Below are positions 6,541 to 17,681 of a stretch of DNA of 42,330 nucleotides, one piece after another. The notes under the pieces were generated by a model. It was not told the origin of the DNA, ran no database searches, and was given only the letters and a program-made list of their open reading frames with translations. Source of the DNA: Alphaproteobacteria bacterium (GTDB lineage: Bacteria > Pseudomonadota > Alphaproteobacteria > Ferrovibrionales > Ferrovibrionaceae); assembly GCA_947473805.1 (NCBI GenBank), contig CANJGB010000029.1:1-42330 (forward strand), read 5' to 3'. The first letter of the stretch is position 1. Each line of letters opens with the position of its first letter. A program made the position numbers and the translations under genes.

Positions 6541-8697
6541 ATGCGCCAGTTCGAACTGGTCGAGCGCGTCCACAGCTACGACCCGGACGCCGACGAAGAC
6601 CTGCTCAATCGCGCCTATGTCTTTGCCATGCGTGCCCACGGCGCGCAGCAGCGCGCCTCGGGCGATCCCTATTTTTCCCATCCGCTCGAAGTCGCCGGCA
6701 TCCTGACCGGTCTCAAGCTCGATGCCGCCAGCATCGCGACCGCGCTGCTGCACGACACGCTTGAAGACACGCTGGCGACACCCGAGGAACTGGAAAAGAA
6801 CTTCGGCCCCGAGGTGCTGAAGCTGGTCGATGGCGTCACCAAGCTGTCCCGCCTTGAGCTCCAGTCCGACCGCACCAAGCAGGCGGAGAACTTCCGCAAG
6901 CTGCTGCTCGCCATGTCGTCCGACATTCGCGTTCTGCTGGTCAAGCTGGCTGACCGCCTGCACAACATGCGCACCCTGCATTTCCTCCACGACCCGGACA
7001 AGCGCCGCCGGATCGCGCTGGAGACGATGGAGATCTACGCGCCACTGGCCGACCGCATCGGCATGCAGCAGATGAAGGAGGAGCTGGAGGATCTGGCGTT
7101 CGCCGAGCTCCATCCCGACGCCCGCGCCTCGATCACCGCGCGGCTCGATTTCCTGCGCGAACGCGAAGTCGACCTGGTCCAGCGCATCACCGACCAGGTC
7201 AAGCGCACCGTGGCACAGGCCGGCGTCGATGCGTGGGTGTCGGGGCGCGAGAAAAAGCCTTATTCGATCTGGCGCAAGATGCAGCACAAGGACGTCACGT
7301 TCGAACAGCTCTCGGACATCATGGCGTTTCGCGTCGTCGTTGCCGACGTCGTCGACTGTTACCGCGCGCTGGGTGTCGTGCACGGCGCCTGGCCGATGGT
7401 ACCGGGCCGCTTCAAGGACTACATCTCGACGCCGAAGCCCAACAATTATCGCAGCTTGCACACCACGGTCATCGGGCCCGAGCAGCAGCGCATCGAAATC
7501 CAGATCCGCACGCGCGAAATGCACGAAGTCGCCGAACTCGGTGTCGCCGCGCACTGGGCCTACAAGCAGGGCACGGCCGAGCCGACCGATGCGCGCCAGT
7601 ACCGCTGGCTGCGCGAGTTGCTGGAAATCCTCGAACAGGCTGCCGATCCCGAGGAGTTTCTCGAACATACCAAGCTCAACATGTTCGAGGACCAAGTGTT
7701 CTGCTTTACGCCGAAGGGCGATCTTATCGCCTTGCCGCGTGGTTCGACGCCGGTCGATTTCGCTTATGCGGTTCACTCCAACGTTGGCGACACCACCGTC
7801 GGGGCCAAGATCAACGGCCGCCTGATGCCGCTGAAGACCTCGCTGCAGAACGGCGACCAGGTTGAGATCCTGCGCTCGAAGATTCCCGCGCCGTCGCCGA
7901 CCTGGGAGAACTTCGTGGTTTCCGGCAAGGCGCGCGCCGGCATTCGCCGCTTCATCCGCAACCAGCAGCGCGGCCAGTACCTCGAACTCGGCAAGCAGAT
8001 TGTCGCCAAGGCGTTTCGCGACGGTGGCAACCCGATGACGGACAAGGGCCTCGAAGCGGCGCTGAAGATTCTGAAGCACAAGACCATTGACGATTTGTAC
8101 GTCGACGTCGGAGACGGTACCCATACGGGCCGCGAGGTCTATGAAGCCGTGTTCCCCGGCGAAAAGGCGTCGATGCTCAACCGCGTTGTCACCTCGGTGC
8201 GGGCCGCCGCAGGCAAGGCCACCGGCACAAAATCCGCGACGGGCGAGGCCATACCCATCCGCGGCCTTATTCCCGGCATGGCGATAACCTTCGCCAGTTG
8301 CTGCCACCCGCTGCCGGGCGACCGCATCGTCGGCATTGTCACGACTGGCAAGGGGGTCGAGGTCCACACCATCGACTGCGAGACCCTTGAGCAATTCACT
8401 TCAACGCCCGAGCGGTGGCTCGACGTGGCCTGGGAAAGCGGCGCCGAGGGCGCGGGCGCCCATGTGGGCCGCATTAACGTCGTGGTTGTGAATGAGCCGG
8501 GTTCGCTTAGTGCCTTGTCCACTGTCATCGCGAAGAATCAGGGTAATATCTCGAACCTGAAGATCGTCAATCGGATGACCGACTTTTTCGAAATGCTCAT
8601 CGATATCGAGGTTCGCGACGTGAAGCACCTGACCAATATCATCGCCGCCCTGCGGGCCGATCCAGCCATTTCCTCGGTCGAGCGGGCACGGAGTTGA
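6541..8697 (+). CDS. Bifunctional (p)ppGpp synthetase/hydrolase (Rel/SpoT family)
   Basis: Makes and degrades the stringent-response alarmone. From ATG 6541 the protein has 718 aa. The hydrolase (HD) domain is intact: HPLEVAGIL, HDTLEDT, VKLADRLHNMRTL. The synthetase domain has GRFKDYISTPKPNNYRSLHT; the RFKD signature marks bifunctional enzymes rather than RelA-only ones (usual NGYRSLHT appears as NNYRSLHT). A TGS domain (CFTPKGDLIALPRGSTPVDFAY) and a C-terminal ACT domain (VNEPGSLSALSTVIAKNQGNIS) follow. A GTG at 6523 would add 6 residues; ATG is preferred because homologues begin MRQ-ELVERV-SYDP. Being the only copy seen here, it is probably the organism's main Rel enzyme. Confidence 0.95.
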   Translation: MRQFELVERVHSYDPDADEDLLNRAYVFAMRAHGAQQRASGDPYFSHPLEVAGILTGLKLDAASIATALLHDTLEDTLATPEELEKNFGPEVLKLVDGVTKLSRLELQSDRTKQAENFRKLLLAMSSDIRVLLVKLADRLHNMRTLHFLHDPDKRRRIALETMEIYAPLADRIGMQQMKEELEDLAFAELHPDARASITARLDFLREREVDLVQRITDQVKRTVAQAGVDAWVSGREKKPYSIWRKMQHKDVTFEQLSDIMAFRVVVADVVDCYRALGVVHGAWPMVPGRFKDYISTPKPNNYRSLHTTVIGPEQQRIEIQIRTREMHEVAELGVAAHWAYKQGTAEPTDARQYRWLRELLEILEQAADPEEFLEHTKLNMFEDQVFCFTPKGDLIALPRGSTPVDFAYAVHSNVGDTTVGAKINGRLMPLKTSLQNGDQVEILRSKIPAPSPTWENFVVSGKARAGIRRFIRNQQRGQYLELGKQIVAKAFRDGGNPMTDKGLEAALKILKHKTIDDLYVDVGDGTHTGREVYEAVFPGEKASMLNRVVTSVRAAAGKATGTKSATGEAIPIRGLIPGMAITFASCCHPLPGDRIVGIVTTGKGVEVHTIDCETLEQFTSTPERWLDVAWESGAEGAGAHVGRINVVVVNEPGSLSALSTVIAKNQGNISNLKIVNRMTDFFEMLIDIEVRDVKHLTNIIAALRADPAISSVERARS

Positions 8698-8699
8698 CC

Positions 8700-9287
8700 A
8701 TGACGCGTGACGAGGTGCTCCGCCACTACCGGGAAACCGGCGCCCTGCTGGAAGGCCATTTCATCCTGTCGTCCGGCTTGCGCAGTTCGGTCTACATGCA
8801 GTCTGCCAAGGTACTGGCGCACCCGCAGCGGGCCGAAGCCCTGTGCCACGCCCTGGCGCAGACCATTGTCGCCAAGCTTGGCCCCAAGCCGGTTGATCTC
8901 GTCTGCTCGCCTGCCATGGGCGGCGTCGTTGTCGGTTACGAACTGGCGCGCCAGCTCGGTGTGCCATCGATCTTCACCGAGCGCGTCGATGGCACTTTCC
9001 AGCTTCGCCGCGGCTTCGAGATTCCGCGCGGCGCCAAGGTGCTGATGGCTGAAGACGTGATCACCACCGGCAAGTCCAGCCGCGAGTGCATCGAATGTAT
9101 CGAGCGCAACGGCGGCGTCGTCATCGGCGCGTCATGTATTGTCGATAGGTCTGACGGCGAGGTCGATCTCGGCCTGCCGCTGTTTGCCTTGTGCGGTTTC
9201 AAGGTGCCGAGCTATGCGCCCGACGCCCTGCCGCCCGAACTGGCCAAGCTGACCGCCGTGAAGCCAGGCAGCCGCGGCCTCTCCTGA
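8700..9287 (+). CDS. pyrE: Orotate phosphoribosyltransferase
   Basis: Joins orotate to PRPP to give OMP in pyrimidine synthesis. The protein has 195 aa from ATG 8700, 2 nt after the relA/spoT stop; an in-frame TTG at 8694 overlapping that stop is less likely. It shows [15 protein letters not shown], the [16 protein letters not shown] stretch and the PRPP-binding motif [13 protein letters not shown]. The tight spacing on both sides indicates co-transcription with relA/spoT and pdxJ. Confidence 0.95.
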   Translation: MTRDEVLRHYRETGALLEGHFILSSGLRSSVYMQSAKVLAHPQRAEALCHALAQTIVAKLGPKPVDLVCSPAMGGVVVGYELARQLGVPSIFTERVDGTFQLRRGFEIPRGAKVLMAEDVITTGKSSRECIECIERNGGVVIGASCIVDRSDGEVDLGLPLFALCGFKVPSYAPDALPPELAKLTAVKPGSRGLS

Positions 9288-9297
9288 GGATCAGTCG

Positions 9298-10050
9298 ATG
9301 ACCCGTCTTCGCCTTGGCATCAATATCGACCACGTCGCGACCATCCGGAACGCGCGCGGCGGTCGCCACCCCGACCCGATCCGCGCCGCCCGGGTTGCGG
9401 CCCAGGCTGGCGCGGACGGTATTACGGCGCACTTGCGCGAGGATCGCCGGCACATCGCCGACGAGGACATCGTCCGACTGGTCCGCGAGATCGACCTGCC
9501 GCTGAATCTCGAAATGGCGGCAACCGAGGAGATGCTGGCCATCGCGCTGCGCCACAAGCCGCACGCCTGCTGCCTGGTGCCGGAGAAGCGCGAGGAGCGT
9601 ACCACCGAGGGCGGCCTCGACGTCGCCGCACAGCATCGTGTTCTGGCGCCGGTCGTTGACCGTCTGAATGACGCCGGCATCCGCGTGTCGCTGTTCATCG
9701 AGCCGTCGACGGTCCAGCTGGCGGTCGCCAAGGCGCTCGGCGCACCGGTTGTCGAACTGCATACCGGTTCTTATTGCGACGCCGAGGGGCCCGCGCGCGC
9801 GGTGCAGTTGCGCCGCCTGCAGGACGCCGCAGCCTATGCGGCCGAGATCGGCCTGGAGTGCCATGCCGGTCATGGCCTCAGCTTCGACACCGTCGGTCCG
9901 GTCGCGGCCATTCCGACGATCATGGAATTGAACATCGGCCACTTCCTGGTCGGCGAGGCGATTTTCGGCGGGCTCGACGGCGCCATCAAGCGCATGCGCG
10001 CTCTCATGGATCAGGTGCGGAGCGAGGCGTCGGGCCAGCGTAGCGCCTGA
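9298..10050 (+). CDS. pdxJ: Pyridoxine 5'-phosphate synthase
   Basis: Condenses 3-amino-2-oxopropyl phosphate with deoxyxylulose 5-phosphate in the DXP-dependent vitamin B6 pathway. The 250-aa TIM-barrel protein begins [19 protein letters not shown], the family's best conserved stretch, and has [36 protein letters not shown] and [10 protein letters not shown]. It starts 10 bp after pyrE and ends one base before acpS, an arrangement (pdxJ-acpS) common in proteobacteria. Confidence 0.97.
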   Translation: MTRLRLGINIDHVATIRNARGGRHPDPIRAARVAAQAGADGITAHLREDRRHIADEDIVRLVREIDLPLNLEMAATEEMLAIALRHKPHACCLVPEKREERTTEGGLDVAAQHRVLAPVVDRLNDAGIRVSLFIEPSTVQLAVAKALGAPVVELHTGSYCDAEGPARAVQLRRLQDAAAYAAEIGLECHAGHGLSFDTVGPVAAIPTIMELNIGHFLVGEAIFGGLDGAIKRMRALMDQVRSEASGQRSA

Positions 10051-10051
10051 C

Positions 10052-10498
10052 ATGATCCTCGGTCTGGGCTCCGATATCGTCGATATCCGCCGCATCGCGC
10101 GCAGCCTCGACCGTTTTGGCGACCGCTTCATCCAGCGCGTGTTTACCCCCATAGAGCAGGCGAAGTGCGACGGCCGCGCGGCCACCCGCGCAGAATCCTA
10201 TGCCCGCCGCTTCGCCGCCAAGGAGGCCTGTTCCAAGGCGCTGGGCACCGGGCTGCGCCAGGGCGTGTTCTGGCGCGACATGGGGGTGGTGAATTTGCGC
10301 GGCGGCAAGCCCAGCGTGGCTTTGACCGGCGGCGCCCTGGCGCGCCTCAAGGCCCTGACGCCCCCCGGATTTCGCGCCCAGATCGACCTGACCATGACCG
10401 ACGAGCCGCCCCATGCCCAGGCCGTCGTTATCATCTCGGTCGTGCCCGAAAGCATGCCGGTGTGGCCGCCCGTACCGCCCCCGGCGGCCCGGACTTGA
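10052..10498 (+). CDS. acpS: Holo-[acyl-carrier-protein] synthase
   Basis: Attaches 4'-phosphopantetheine from CoA to acyl carrier protein. The 148-aa protein begins [19 protein letters not shown] with the Mg-binding Asp, and has [17 protein letters not shown], which carries the second metal ligand (Glu) and the catalytic Lys. It is somewhat longer than usual (about 120-135 aa) because of a Pro-rich tail ending [10 protein letters not shown]. It starts 1 nt after pdxJ, so it is translationally coupled. Confidence 0.95.
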   Translation: MILGLGSDIVDIRRIARSLDRFGDRFIQRVFTPIEQAKCDGRAATRAESYARRFAAKEACSKALGTGLRQGVFWRDMGVVNLRGGKPSVALTGGALARLKALTPPGFRAQIDLTMTDEPPHAQAVVIISVVPESMPVWPPVPPPAART

Positions 10499-10568
10499 CA
10501 GGTCCGACCCTCCGGCGCTTGATGCCGCCCCGTCACCCCAGAACAGGCGTAGAGTGACTACCCCCGAC

Positions 10569-11339
10569 ATGGCCAAGACCAAGGCGAAGAAGGACGGCGG
10601 CGTCGTCGAAACCGTGAAGACGGTCGTCTATGCCGTGTTGATCGCGATCGGCATCCGCACCGTCGCCTACGAGCCCTTCAATATTCCGTCCGAATCAATG
10701 CTGCCGACCCTGCTGGTTGGCGACTACCTCTTCGTGTCGAAATTCTCGCTCGGTTACAGCCGTTTCAGCCTGCCATTCGATCTTGGCCAGTTGCTGCCCG
10801 CTGTCGGGCGCATCCCGGCCTGGGCGCCCGAACGGGGCGACGTCGCCGTTTTCAAATTGCCGCGCGACAATTCGACCGATTACATCAAGCGGATCATCGG
10901 CCTGCCGGGCGACCGCATCCAGATGAAGGGCGGCGCCCTGTTCCTCAACGGTGTCGAGGTGCCGCGCCGCCGCGTGGCCGATTTCCGCTACGAGGGCCGC
11001 TTCGGCAACGAACGCGTGCCGCAATATGTCGAGACCCTGCCGAACGGCAAGAGCTACAACACGCTCGATCTGCGGCCGAACAGCTCGACCGATGATACTG
11101 GCGTCTACGTGGTGCCGCCGGGCCATGTCTTCGCGATGGGCGACAATCGCGACAATTCGCTCGACAGCCGCGTCAGCCCCAACGACAACCCGCCTGGCGT
11201 TGGCTTCGTGCCGATGGAAAACCTGGTTGGCCGTGCGGACGTGCTGTTCTTCTCGACCGATGGCTCGGCCTCGATTTTCGAGCCGTGGAAGTGGCCCTTC
11301 GCCACCCGCTATTCGCGGATATTCAACGCCGTTGACTGA
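10569..11339 (+). CDS. lepB: Signal peptidase I
   Basis: Membrane protease that cleaves signal peptides from exported proteins. The 256-aa protein has one N-terminal membrane segment (about 15-32), the nucleophile Ser43 in PSESMLPTLLVGDYLFVSKF, and the general-base Lys107 in YIKRIIGLPGDRI. The signature FAMGDNRDNSLDSR occurs near the C-terminus. ATG 10569 gives a short basic N-terminus before the helix; a GTG at 10554 would add five residues. The last 8 bp overlap rnc when its TTG start is used, a coupling common in this gene order. Confidence 0.95.
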   Translation: MAKTKAKKDGGVVETVKTVVYAVLIAIGIRTVAYEPFNIPSESMLPTLLVGDYLFVSKFSLGYSRFSLPFDLGQLLPAVGRIPAWAPERGDVAVFKLPRDNSTDYIKRIIGLPGDRIQMKGGALFLNGVEVPRRRVADFRYEGRFGNERVPQYVETLPNGKSYNTLDLRPNSSTDDTGVYVVPPGHVFAMGDNRDNSLDSRVSPNDNPPGVGFVPMENLVGRADVLFFSTDGSASIFEPWKWPFATRYSRIFNAVD

Positions 11340-12003
11340 CCGTATCAATGCCTTGATGGAGCGGCTGGGCCATCGCTTTGCCGCGCCTTCGTTGTTGGAA
11401 GAAGCGCTGACGCATCCGTCGGTGCTCGGCCGCAAGGGCAGGGACTATGACCGGCTCGAGTTTCTCGGTGACCGAGTTGTCGGCATTCTCGTCGCAGACC
11501 TGATCTTTCAGGGCTTCCCTGGTGACGATGCCGGGGCGCTGGCGCGCCGCTTCAACGCGCTGGTGCGGCAGGAAAGCCTGGCACGTGTTGCCGTGGACAT
11601 GGGCCTCGGCGAACATCTGCGCCTGAACAAAAGCGAGCGCGACGCGGGCGGCGCGGCGAAGCCGGCCATACTTGCCGACGCGTTCGAGGCGGTGGTCGCC
11701 GCGCTCTACCTTGACGGCGGGCTCGAGGTCGCGCGCGCCTTTGTGGGCCGCATGATTCAGCCGCTGCTGGCCGAACTGGCCACCGGCGCGAAAGACGCGA
11801 AGACCGCCTTGCAGGAATGGGCGGCGACAAAGACCCTGCCGCCGCCGGTCTATGTCGTTCTCGAAACCGAGGGGCCGGCGCACGCGCCCAGCTTCACCGT
11901 CGAGGTAAGTGTGGGCGAACATCGCGGACGCGGCACGGGCAGGGCAAAGCGCGCCGCTGAACAGGCCGCCGCGCGGGCCCTGCTCGATGAGGTAAAAGCA
12001 TGA
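11332..12003 (+). CDS. rnc: Ribonuclease III
   Basis: Double-strand-specific endoribonuclease that processes rRNA and regulates mRNAs. The 223-aa protein shows the catalytic signature DRLEFLGDRVVGILVADLIF (canonical ERLEFLGDAVL), the second acidic cluster in AILADAFEAVVAALYLDGG, and a C-terminal double-stranded-RNA-binding domain (ALQEWAATKTLPPPVY to RAKRAAEQAAARALL). The TTG at 11332, overlapping lepB, is chosen because TDRINALMERLGHRF aligns with the usual N-terminus; ATG 11356 would remove eight residues. The stop overlaps the era start (ATGA). Confidence 0.94.
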   Translation: MTDRINALMERLGHRFAAPSLLEEALTHPSVLGRKGRDYDRLEFLGDRVVGILVADLIFQGFPGDDAGALARRFNALVRQESLARVAVDMGLGEHLRLNKSERDAGGAAKPAILADAFEAVVAALYLDGGLEVARAFVGRMIQPLLAELATGAKDAKTALQEWAATKTLPPPVYVVLETEGPAHAPSFTVEVSVGEHRGRGTGRAKRAAEQAAARALLDEVKA

Positions 12004-12893
12004 CGCGCTGTGGTTACGTTGCTCTTGTTGGCGCACCCAATGCGGGCAAGTCGACCCTGCTGAACCAGATGGTCGGCAGCAAGATTTCCATTGTTACACC
12101 GAAGGTGCAGACGACACGCGCACGCATCACCGCCATCGCCATGGTGGACCAGACGCAGATGGTGTTCGTCGACACGCCGGGCATTTTCGCGCCGAAGAAG
12201 CGGCTGGAACGCGCGATGGTCGCCGCCGCCTGGGCCGGGGCGGCCGAGGCCGATGTGGTGGTGCTGCTGGTCGATGTCGAGCGCGGCATCAACGCCGATG
12301 TGCGCGCCATCATTGATGGCCTCGTGAAACACCAGGGCCCGGTCGTGCTGGCGCTGAACAAGATCGACACCGTGCGGCGTGAGATGCTGCTGCAATTGAC
12401 GGCCGACCTGAACGCCCTGCGTCCGTTCACGGCAACCTTCATGATCGCGGCGCTGAAGGGCGACGGAGTGCCTGAACTGAAGGCGAACCTTGCCGCCATG
12501 CTGCCAGAAGGGCCGTGGTTCTATCCCGAGGATCAACTGGCTGATATTTCCGAGCGCCTGATCGCGGCCGAGATCACCCGCGAGAAGTTGTTCCTGCGCC
12601 TGCACCAGGAACTGCCCTATAGCCTGACCGTCGAAACGGAAAGCTGGAAGGAGCAGAAGGACGGCTCGGTCCGGATCGAGCAGATCGTCTACGTCACCCG
12701 CGACAACCACAAGCCCATCGTCCTGGGCAAGGGCGGCCAGACCATCAAGGCCATCGGCGCCGGCGCCCGCAAGGACATGGAAGAGTCGTTCGGTCACCGG
12801 GTGCACCTGTTCCTGTTCGTGAAGGTGCGGGAAAACTGGTCCGACGATCCGGAACGGTACCAGGCCATGGGCCTGGAATTCCCCAAGGATTAG
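12000..12893 (+). CDS. era: GTPase Era
   Basis: Ras-like GTPase with a KH domain that binds the 3' end of 16S rRNA and assists small-subunit maturation. The 297-aa protein has G1 GAPNAGKST (11-19), G2 QTTRARITAI, G3 DTPG, G4 NKID, and the C-terminal KH region around VLGKGGQTIKAIGAGARKDME. It ends with FPKD, near the usual length. The start overlaps the rnc stop by 4 bp, so the two are coupled. Confidence 0.97.
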   Translation: MTRCGYVALVGAPNAGKSTLLNQMVGSKISIVTPKVQTTRARITAIAMVDQTQMVFVDTPGIFAPKKRLERAMVAAAWAGAAEADVVVLLVDVERGINADVRAIIDGLVKHQGPVVLALNKIDTVRREMLLQLTADLNALRPFTATFMIAALKGDGVPELKANLAAMLPEGPWFYPEDQLADISERLIAAEITREKLFLRLHQELPYSLTVETESWKEQKDGSVRIEQIVYVTRDNHKPIVLGKGGQTIKAIGAGARKDMEESFGHRVHLFLFVKVRENWSDDPERYQAMGLEFPKD

Positions 12894-12907
12894 GGATTCG
12901 CACCGCG

Positions 12908-12936
12908 TTCCCGGCGCCGGAATCCGTCGGTATAAT
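12908..12936 (+). promoter_or_regulatory. Candidate promoter for the small membrane genes
   Basis: A consensus TATAAT at 12931-12936 with a weak -35 (TTCCCG, 12908-12913) 17 bp upstream, in the 81-bp gap after era. It would serve the two small membrane-protein genes and perhaps recO. Confidence 0.4.
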
Positions 12937-12974
12937 CAACGCAGTCCCCGAGTCCCGGACCCCGAGGAGGGACC

Positions 12975-13190
12975 ATGGCCGACGAAGCGAATTTCCTGCA
13001 CGACACGCCACGGCCCCTGCTGGTCGCGCTGTTTGTGTTTTGCCTGCTGATCTCGCTGGCCGGCCTCTCCCTGGCTGTCCTGGTCGTCGCCCGTGGCGGC
13101 TATCCCATTGGCAGGGTTCTTTTTTTCCTGTTTTTTGGCTGGCTGGCCTGGTCACTGCTGAGCGCTGTGCGCAGCTACCCGAAGGATTGA
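12975..13190 (+). CDS. Small membrane protein, unknown function
   Basis: A 71-aa protein with two hydrophobic helices: about 14-39 (LLVALFVFCLLISLAG then LSLAVLVV) and about 47-63 (VLFFLFFGWLAWSLLSA). A short polar N-terminus (MADEANFLHD) precedes the first helix and RSYPKD ends the protein. ATG 12975 has a strong ribosome binding site (GAGGAGGG). It is followed 7 bp later by the YqaE-like gene and probably co-transcribed with it. I do not recognise the family. Confidence 0.7.
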   Translation: MADEANFLHDTPRPLLVALFVFCLLISLAGLSLAVLVVARGGYPIGRVLFFLFFGWLAWSLLSAVRSYPKD

Positions 13191-13197
13191 TGATCTC

Positions 13198-13392
13198 ATG
13201 TTTCGCCTGCTTCTCGCCCTGCTGCTGCCGTTCGTCGTCTTCTTCACCATCGGGAAACCCTTCCAGGGCATCCTCTGCCTGATCCTGCAACTATCGCTGA
13301 TCGGCTGGATTCCCGCGGCCATCTGGGCCGTCTATTCCCTCAGCCAGTGGAACACCGACAAGAAGATCGCCTCTGCCCGTTTCGGCGGCTAG
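13198..13392 (+). CDS. YqaE/Pmp3-family membrane protein
   Basis: A 64-aa two-helix membrane protein. The pattern LLLPFVVFFTIGKPFQG, then LILQLSLIGWIPAAIWAVY, matches the Pmp3/YqaE family, in which the second helix carries a G-x-I-P-x-x-I-x-A-x-Y motif. Members are linked to membrane potential and salt or stress responses in yeast, plants and bacteria. It is 7 bp downstream of the other small membrane gene and 18 bp upstream of recO. Confidence 0.75.
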   Translation: MFRLLLALLLPFVVFFTIGKPFQGILCLILQLSLIGWIPAAIWAVYSLSQWNTDKKIASARFGG

Positions 13393-13410
13393 GGCGGCTC
13401 TTTAGCCGCC

Positions 13411-14166
13411 GTGCATTGGTCCGATACCGGCATCGTTCTGTCCGCCCGCCGTCACGGTGAAACCTCCCTCGTTGTGACCCTGCTGACCGAGGGCCACGGC
13501 CGCCACACCGGCCTGGCGCGGGGCGGGGCGGGGAAGCTGGGCCGCGCCTTGTACCAGCCCGGCAATGAACTCTCCTGCACCTGGTCCGGCCGGTTGGCTG
13601 AGCACCTCGGCAACTGGAAGGTCGAGGCGCGCCGCCTCTGGACAGCCGACCTGCTGGACGACCCCTTGCGGCTATCCGCGCTCAGCGCGGCCTGTTCCCT
13701 GATCGATGCCGCGCTACCGGAGCGCGAGCCGCATCCCGCTTTGTTCGGCGCCACGCAGATTCTGCTTCAGGCGCTGACCGGCGATGAAGCGCACTGGCCG
13801 GAAATATATGTCCGCTGGGAGGTGGGCCTACTTACCGAACTCGGCTTTGGTCTCGACCTGTCGCAATGCGCCGCGACAGGGGCGACGACTAATTTGACGC
13901 ATGTTTCCCCCAAATCCGGCCGCGCGGTCTCGGCCGATGCTGCCTTGCCCTACGGCAAGAAGATGTTCCGCCTGCCGGCGTTCCTGGCCGGCGGCCGGGG
14001 CGGGGCGCCGGCCAACGATCCCCAGGCCGACATTCGCGACGGACTGGCGCTCACCGGATTCTTTCTCGACAGCCACATTTTCCACCCGCACCAGCGGAAA
14101 CCGCCACCGGCAAGGCAGCGATTTGTGGAGCGTTTTGGCATGACTTCCACAATATCTGGTATATAG
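13411..14166 (+). CDS. recO: DNA repair protein RecO
   Basis: Recombination mediator that works with RecR and RecF to load RecA on SSB-coated single strands. The 251-aa protein begins [17 protein letters not shown] (OB-fold domain) and has [40 protein letters not shown] and [12 protein letters not shown], typical of alphaproteobacterial RecO. No zinc-finger-like CxxC cluster is seen, as is usual for this class. The start is GTG 13411. era and recO are normally adjacent; here two small genes lie between them. Confidence 0.93.
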   Translation: MHWSDTGIVLSARRHGETSLVVTLLTEGHGRHTGLARGGAGKLGRALYQPGNELSCTWSGRLAEHLGNWKVEARRLWTADLLDDPLRLSALSAACSLIDAALPEREPHPALFGATQILLQALTGDEAHWPEIYVRWEVGLLTELGFGLDLSQCAATGATTNLTHVSPKSGRAVSADAALPYGKKMFRLPAFLAGGRGGAPANDPQADIRDGLALTGFFLDSHIFHPHQRKPPPARQRFVERFGMTSTISGI

Positions 14167-14173
14167 CCGGCCC

Positions 14174-16417
<2,244 letters not shown>

Positions 16418-16428
16418 GGGAGGGCATC

Positions 16429-17226
16429 ATGGACCTCGTCTTGATGGCGCTCCTGATCGGTTTGGTCGAGGGGCTGACCGAGTTCCTGCCCGTATCCTCA
16501 ACCGGCCACATCATCCTGATCGAGGACCTGATCGGCTTCCAGGGACCGCCGGGCAAGGTATTCGAGATCTGCATCCAGTTCGGCGCGATCCTCGCGGTGT
16601 GCTGGGTCTACCGGCAGAAGATCGTCGATACGTTGCTGGGCTTGTTCCGCAACGAGAAGGACACCCGCTTCGCCATCAACGTTATCCTGGCCTTTCTGCC
16701 GGCGGCGGTTGTCGGCGTGCTGGCCAACGACTTCATCAAGTCGCAGCTGTTCAATCCGTGGGTGGTGAGCGTGATGCTCATTCTCGGCGGCTTCGTCATC
16801 CTGGCAATCGAACGCTGGATGGGGCCGGGCCGCATCGGCGATGTTGACGAATTCCGCTTTAGCCTCGCGATCAAGATCGGCTTGTGCCAGGTCGTGTCGA
16901 TGATTCCGGGCGTGTCGCGCTCTGGCGCCACCATCATGGGCGCGCGCCTGCTCGGCGTACAGCGCGCGGCGGCGACGGAGTTTTCCTTTTTCCTCGCCAT
17001 TCCCACCATGCTGGGGGCGACGGTTTATTCAGCCTACAAGAGCGCCAGCGAGTTGCACGGCAGCAACTTGCTCGTCATCGGCATCGGCTTCGTCGCGGCG
17101 TTCATCGTGGCGTTGATCGTCGTGCGCGGTCTGATCCGTTTCATCAGCCGCCACGGCTTCGGCATTTTCGCCTGGTATCGCATCGCCCTCGGCCTGGTGA
17201 TGCTGGCGATCCTCTCGCTGCGGTAG
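16429..17226 (+). CDS. uppP: Undecaprenyl-diphosphatase
   Basis: Integral membrane enzyme (BacA/UppP family) that dephosphorylates undecaprenyl diphosphate to recycle the lipid carrier of cell-wall synthesis and gives bacitracin tolerance. The 265-aa protein has both catalytic motifs: EGLTEFLPVSSTGHIIL near the N-terminus and MIPGVSRSGATIMGARLLG in the middle, plus about eight hydrophobic helices. The start at 16429 has a GGGGAGGG ribosome binding site, 11 bp after parC. Confidence 0.96.
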   Translation: MDLVLMALLIGLVEGLTEFLPVSSTGHIILIEDLIGFQGPPGKVFEICIQFGAILAVCWVYRQKIVDTLLGLFRNEKDTRFAINVILAFLPAAVVGVLANDFIKSQLFNPWVVSVMLILGGFVILAIERWMGPGRIGDVDEFRFSLAIKIGLCQVVSMIPGVSRSGATIMGARLLGVQRAAATEFSFFLAIPTMLGATVYSAYKSASELHGSNLLVIGIGFVAAFIVALIVVRGLIRFISRHGFGIFAWYRIALGLVMLAILSLR

Positions 17227-17235
17227 GTAGAAGAT

Positions 17236-17297
17236 CGTCGTCCCCGCAAACGCGGGTCCCAGTTGTTGTCTGGATTCCCGCGTTCCCGGCATGCCGA
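17236..17297. repeat. Degenerate dispersed palindromic repeat
   Basis: Between the convergent uppP and the small gene at 17301. It resembles the common bacterial repeat whose two arms carry CCCGCGAACGCGGG-type palindromes flanking CCAG...CTGG. Here the left arm contains CCCGCAAACGCGGG (17243-17256) and the right arm TGGATTCCCGCG. It could act as a two-way transcription stop. No second copy is seen in the window. Confidence 0.45.
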
Positions 17298-17300
17298 AAT

Positions 17301-17567
17301 CTAGTTAAGGCGTTCCTGCTCGCTCTCCAGGCGCTCGGCCTCGGCCAGTGCTTCGGCCTCGGTCTTGAACGTGGTGGCGCTGCCACCCGCGCCCCAACCG
17401 CTCTTGCCCTTCCAGAGGTACTTTTCCCGCAGGTAGACTTCACGGGCGCGAAGTTGGTCCGGTGTATTGTTCCGCTGCGAGAACGGGACGAAGTTCGGAT
17501 TGCTTTTGCCATCCGATACACCGGTGATCAGATGAAACGCGCTACGCATGATCGAGCCGAAACCCAT
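17301..17567 (-). CDS. Hypothetical protein, 88 aa
   Basis: A small soluble-looking protein starting MGFGSIMRSAFHLITGVSDG. The middle is charged (REVYLREKYLWKGKSGWG), followed by a Gly/Ser/Thr turn and an Ala/Glu-rich helix (EAEALAEAERLESEQERL) at the C-terminus. ATG 17567 is chosen because GGGAAG lies at a good distance upstream; the frame is open 20 codons further. It follows the WD40 gene by 114 bp on the same strand and could be the last gene of the zinc operon or independent. I do not recognise the family. Confidence 0.5.
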   Translation of the reverse strand: MGFGSIMRSAFHLITGVSDGKSNPNFVPFSQRNNTPDQLRAREVYLREKYLWKGKSGWGAGGSATTFKTEAEALAEAERLESEQERLN

Positions 17568-17681
17568 GATGATCGCTTCCCAGTTTGGTTTTGATTGGGG
17601 GCGACTATGGGGGAAGCGCCACTTCAAGGGCCTCGTGACAATTGACCGCGTGCCGTTTGGCCGCGTGCTGTTTCGCCGCAG

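Noticed and set aside
6349-8394. Very long open frame on the minus strand, opposite the ppGpp synthetase gene
   Set aside because: It is the complement of a well-supported gene. Its composition (Arg/Gly/Asp/Leu-rich, no motif) is what GC-rich third codon positions produce on the opposite strand.
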